DNA from: Eudorina sp. 2006-703-Eu-15 | Lineage: Eukaryota; Chlorophyta; Chlorophyceae; Chlamydomonadales; Volvocaceae | DNA: 64,000 nucleotides | Direction of reading: 5' to 3' | NCBI GenBank assembly: GCA_003117195.1 | Contig: BDSI01000029.1 | Location: forward strand, 809,023 to 873,022 | Part shown: piece after piece, positions 60,193-64,000 of the stretch | How the letters are laid out: each line of letters opens with the position of its first letter | Position numbering within the stretch: the first letter of the stretch is position 1 | Program-made: the position numbers and the translations under genes | The notes under the pieces: model-generated | Told to the model about the DNA's origin: nothing | What the model saw: the letters and a program-made list of their open reading frames with translations, nothing else | The model's database searches: none

Positions 60193-62988
60193 CTACTTGT
60201 CCCACCGGGTACTAAGCCAGACGCGGCTCAGCAGCCCCTGGATCCGGGCGGCCGCCACCTGAGTGGTCGGGTCGGTGGGCCCCAGTCCTAACGCCTCACA
60301 GGCAAACAGCAAGGCCGCACTGCGTCGATCCGCCACCTCGGCTAGTTGCATCGCTGTCCCCACCCGAACAGAATACTCTCCCAGGGCCACCTTCAGCCCA
60401 TTGTTCAACCGCCAGCCCATGCGATCGAGCAGCATGGCCGTCACCTCCTATTCCGTGGGCACCTGCGCCCCCTGGGTCCCGTCCGACCGTACCTCTAGGG
60501 CTGCTGCCACCCAGGCCGTTGGTAGCCTTGCTCGAAGGTCCACCAGTCGTCGGTCTAGCTCGGCCCATTGCCGCCAATCACCCCATCGCCCGGTCCCCGC
60601 GCGAGTACCCAGGCAATCCTGTACGAAGGTCGCCCATGCCCGTGCCATGCCCATGCCCGTGCACCATGTCGGTTACCATCCGGAGCCCCTCCCCCGCACG
60701 GATCAGTTGCCCAACCGTTTGCAGCCCGGTGCAGTCCACCAGGTCTGGGAATACATGCTCGAGGCCGGGGCGGCCCCCCTCGGGCAGTTCCTCCGGGAGC
60801 AGTGGGTTCCCCCACAGTGGTGCGTTCCAGCACCACGCCCCCGGGGAGAGCGGGTGTTCGGCAATGTTCACCACTCTGGGCAGGGCGGCTAGGGCTGTCA
60901 CGACCCGCTGTACCTCTAGCTCTAGCCTTCAAATCCCTCTCCATGGGCTGTCGCCCGTTGCCGTGAGCACCATGCGCGGCTTCCATGCCGCGGAGGCATC
61001 CGCTAGAATCGTTCCTCGACTCGTTGCCAGGGGGCGGCCCGCTGGTGGCGGGTCCTCCTCATGTATCGCACCGTATCGCACCGCCGCTGAGGCCCAGCGC
61101 GCACGGATATGTTCCCGCAGCGGCAGCGCGCCGAAGCCCCCCATAGTCGGGTGCCCAGGCAGCAGACTACGTGGCACCCCAGTAGGCCGCCTCTCGGTGG
61201 CTTCGGGGCCCTGGGCCCTATCTACTAGGCGTGCCGTCCACCCTTCGAGTCGGTCTATCACTGCCTCCGGCGGCATCCCGCCATGCTCCATGTGCCACGT
61301 GAGTCTGTGTAGCCCGTACGCCGCTGCTGCCGACGCCCTCCCGAAGGCGGACAGGGACAGTTGCGCAATCCTCGTGAACCTGACACAAACCTTGTCTATC
61401 TGCGCTCCCCAGTCCACGACCGGGGCGCCATCCACGTCCGTGTAAGGTAGGCCTAACGCCGTGGCGGTTTTGACCACTCGCATCCCGCACCGAACCTCTT
61501 CGCCTCCACCCCTTTCTCCGCGGGTCCCACCGGTAATAATTCCACCTTGTCGGGGTTCAGTTTCTGTCCCGATCCCCTGGCAAAGATGTCCATGCTCGCC
61601 AGGAAATGCCCGAGTTCGACCGAGCTGCCCATGATCACCTCAGTATCGTCCGCATATTGCATGGCCGTGGTTAGGTCTTCTTCGGTAGGGCGGAGGCGGA
61701 TCCCCACCCCCCGGTGTTGCAGCCAACACAACAAAGCCTGGGCCACGAACAAATAGAGCAGGGGGGCTAGAGGACATCCCTGGCGCACCCCCGCTTGCAT
61801 AGGTACCATCCCCGACTGGAACGAAGCCGTTGACCACCGCCAGGGAGCGCGTGGAGTTCAGGAGGGTCCGCACCCACGCGGTGAGCCCCTCCCCAGCTCC
61901 CATGATATCCATCACTTCCAGCAGGAAGCCCCGATCAATAGTATCATACGCCTTTGCTATCCCCAAAAAAGCCACCACGCACGATCTGTCTTGCCTCGCC
62001 ATGAGGCGTGGTAATAGCCGCAGGAACAGAATGTTGGCCCCAATCAGCCGGTCTGGCAGGAAGGAAGACTGCTCAAGGGCAATCACCTTCCCTAGGGCCG
62101 GGCCTAGCCGATTCGCAATTGCTTTGGTCAAGATGCGGTAGTCCGTGTTGAGCAGCGTGATTGGCCTATAGCTACCAGGATCATGCTGTGCACCCCGATT
62201 TTTGTAGATGACCGTGATCACCCCGTCCACAAACCCCTCCGGAGTGCGGTGGGTCCTGGCGATGGCCGTAAATAGATCGGCCAACACAGTTGCGAATACG
62301 TCCTTAAACGCCTTGTATGTAGGTACCCCGGGATTCCATCCCTTCCGGGTGACTTTCCCGGGGGTAAACCCTTGAGGACCCGTCGTACCTCCTCTGTGGA
62401 CACTTCCTGCCGGCCTACCTCCTCTGCATCACCCTCCGCCATTCGCGGGCCCCTCTCTCTGACCGCTTCGAGCACCGCTGCCCGTGCTTCGGGGCACTGA
62501 TCCTGGGGGGTCGGCAGACCCTCCCCCAGTAATCTGCAACCACTTGCGGCAACTTCGCCATGTTGGTGACTAGGCTGCCGTGTTTGTCGCGCAGGCCCGC
62601 AACAGATTGCTGGGCCTGGGCGGGCCGCACCATGTATGTGAGGGCCCTGCTGGGCCGCTCCCCCGATCTCAACCAGTGAACTCGCGCGTGTTGTGCCTGT
62701 CGTGCCCCCTCTTCCGTCATGGCAGAGACCACCTCCATCTGTGCCGCCACAATCCCGTCCATGCTCCCCAGGGTCTGATCCCCTTGGTCAGCCGCTGTTT
62801 GGCGCCTCGCGACTTCGTTCAGCGCCAATTTAACCCGTTCTCCCGGGCGGGTGCGTCTGCTCCGTGCCTCTTTGTTTAGGCCACGAACCATGTGCGCTAG
62901 CCGGTGTTTGAAGGGGACCCACCAGTCTACCAGCGCCTCCTCCTCGCCTTCTCCCGGGCGTCCCCCAAGCTCATCCAGCAGCCAGCCC
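60193..62988 (-). pseudogene. LINE ORF2: linker and reverse transcriptase, frameshifted
   Basis: The linker (about 62500-62988) has WLRSGERPSRALTYMVRPAQ. The RT then appears in pieces: GLPPGKSPGRDGIPG near 62345, VITVIYKNRGAQHDPGSYRP, SFLPDRLIGANI and AKAYDTIDRGFL (62287-61820), then AGVRQGCPLAPLLYLFVAQA and MQYADDTEV with the catalytic YADD (about 61640-61800), and a thumb-like region to WLSTRWDK at 60193. Frame changes fall near 62500, 62320, 61795 and 61480. The key acidic residues survive although the frame does not, so the copy is inactive but fairly young. Confidence 0.88.
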
Positions 62989-63920
62989 TCAATCAAACGC
63001 CTGCCGAAGATCCTGGTGGGATGTAAAGTCACACCGCACCCTGTTGATGCCAGGGCCGCGGTTGAGGCCCGTTCGGGCCATGAGTGTCATAATCGCCATC
63101 CTATGGTCGGATGGTGTTGCGGTTGGAATGCTAGCCCCGGAGACATAAGGGGCGGCTCCCTCCGATATGTAAATCCTATCTAGTCGGGAGCCCCCGGGTG
63201 TCGGTGCCACGTACATGTGTGAGAAATGCCGCCGCCCCGGGTGTGCCGCCCGGAACGTGTCAACCAGGTTAGGGCACTGGACGTTAAAGGCCTCCGCGAC
63301 CGGCCTGTCTGCAGCTCTACCCTGTTCCCCTGCCGAGCTATCCATGCTGGGGTTCATCACAAAGTTGAAGTCTCCCGCGACAATCACAGTGTTTGATTCA
63401 TTCGCCGCCGCGCAGGCGGGTGCAAGCATCTTGTTCACGAAGTCGAGCCGCTCACCCACGGGAAACCGTGATGTGGGTAGGTATACGTTGACCAGCAGGT
63501 GTATCCGGTGACCGCCCCACCGAAACGTCCACTGGCATGCCCGCCCCTTCGGGGCGTGGTGGTGTCGTACCCCTTCCGGGGATCCACCGCGGTGGCAGTG
63601 CGAAGGAGGCCTGCCCGCACGATGATAGCCACTCCTCCTGACCGTGCCGAGGATGCATATGAGTGCGAGACAACCTCCCACCCCTGTTCATGAAGGATCG
63701 CCGCCCCGGTCGCTAGCTTGCGTTGGATGCCGTTAAACTGCTTCTGTGTGGTGATATGCGTTTCTTGTAGGCACACGGTGTCCAGACCTAAGCCTACCCA
63801 CATCTTCATCGCCGCCCCTAGCTTGGCGTCGTGCCCCGCTAGGTGTAGCCCGTCAGCATTCCACGGCCCCACTCTCAGGGGCCGGTAGTACCTGCCCCTT
63901 CGACTGCGGCTGCCCGTCAC
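62989..63920 (-). pseudogene. LINE ORF2: apurinic/apyrimidinic endonuclease domain
   Basis: The first part (63920 to about 63545) reads GPWNADGL and CLQETHI, the latter holding the catalytic Glu of the exonuclease-endonuclease-phosphatase fold. A frameshift near 63545 moves the reading to the frame with VNVYLPTSRFP, VIVAGDFNFVMNP (Asp/Asn pair), SRLDRIYIS and TPSDHRMAI (catalytic Asp-His). This enzyme nicks target DNA to prime reverse transcription. A second frameshift near 63005 leads into the linker before the RT. Confidence 0.88.
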
Positions 63921-64000
63921 TCGTCACCCATGTTCTTGTCCTCCGGCGCCAGGGTCCGCAGGCTCTCATACCGGTTGTGGGTGGCGCCCTCCGCGGGTTG
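63921..64000 (-). pseudogene. LINE ORF1, C-terminal end only
   Basis: The minus strand from the window edge reads ...THNRYESLRTLAPEDKN then MGDE and a TGA stop at about 63921. ORF2 begins immediately after or overlapping it. Only about 26 residues are in the window, so the domain content of ORF1 cannot be seen. Confidence 0.5.

Larger units (their letters stand above)
58115..64000 (-). mobile_element. L1-like non-LTR retrotransposon (LINE), dead copy, 5' end off window
   Basis: On the minus strand the parts appear in LINE order: the end of ORF1, an apurinic endonuclease, reverse transcriptase with YADD, a CCHC/HH-type zinc segment, and a 3' tail GGGGTCCGCTGTAACGTTCATTCATTCAT with ATTC repeats. 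At least six frame changes break ORF2. A 962-bp insertion (59204-60165) lies between the RT and the C-terminal zinc segment. The 5' UTR and most of ORF1 lie beyond position 64000. Clade assignment to L1-like is by domain order only. Confidence 0.9.

Overview
The window is nuclear DNA of a green alga, most likely a volvocine or other Chlamydomonadales species. The evidence is high-GC exons cut by many short GT-AG introns (donors often GTGAGT, GTGGGT or GTGCGT, with pyrimidine-rich tracts before CAG acceptors), a thylakoid-lumen alpha carbonic anhydrase that closely resembles Chlamydomonas CAH3 as I remember it, TGTAA motifs downstream of genes, and simple repeats inside introns. All gene models were built by hand by joining exons in phase. 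No alignment or search was run.

Layout: (1) 70-1717, a decayed pogo-type DNA transposon with 16-bp terminal inverted repeats. (2) 1998-3311 (-), plastid ribosomal protein L6, divergent from (3) 3542-11073 (+), splicing factor PRPF3/Prp3. (4) 12263-21314 (+), a 15-exon GLG1-like cysteine-rich Golgi membrane protein. (5) 23493-24692 (+), a 100-residue C2H2 zinc finger protein. (6) 26579-28546 (-), CAH3-like lumenal alpha carbonic anhydrase. (7) 30546-36510 (+), a major-facilitator transporter with a long Gln/His/Ala-rich N-terminus. (8) 39252-42743 (-), mitochondrial gamma carbonic anhydrase, divergent from (9) 42987-51019 (+), an MRF/PDCD4-type protein with three MA3 domains and a fourth whose end is missing. 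(10) 53656-56413 (+), a fucosyltransferase-like enzyme of the secretory pathway. (11) 58115-64000 (-), a frameshifted L1-like LINE running off the right edge, interrupted by a 962-bp insertion bounded by GC-rich palindromic repeats.

Two unrelated carbonic anhydrases (lumenal alpha, mitochondrial gamma) lie about 11 kb apart with only one gene between them. This links inorganic-carbon handling in chloroplast and mitochondrion at one locus. The rest are housekeeping genes for plastid translation, nuclear splicing, Golgi structure, translational control and glycosylation. Two gene pairs (PRPL6/PRPF3 and CAG1/MRF) start back to back with about 230-245 bp between start codons, so each probably shares a promoter.

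The less ordinary features are mobile-element traces: a 33-bp LINE tail with a perfect 9-bp target duplication in an intron, an 18-bp match to the same tail downstream of PRPF3, a diverged repeat present at three places, a 166-bp foldback sequence, and the palindrome-bounded insertion in the LINE, which holds an exon-like reading frame.
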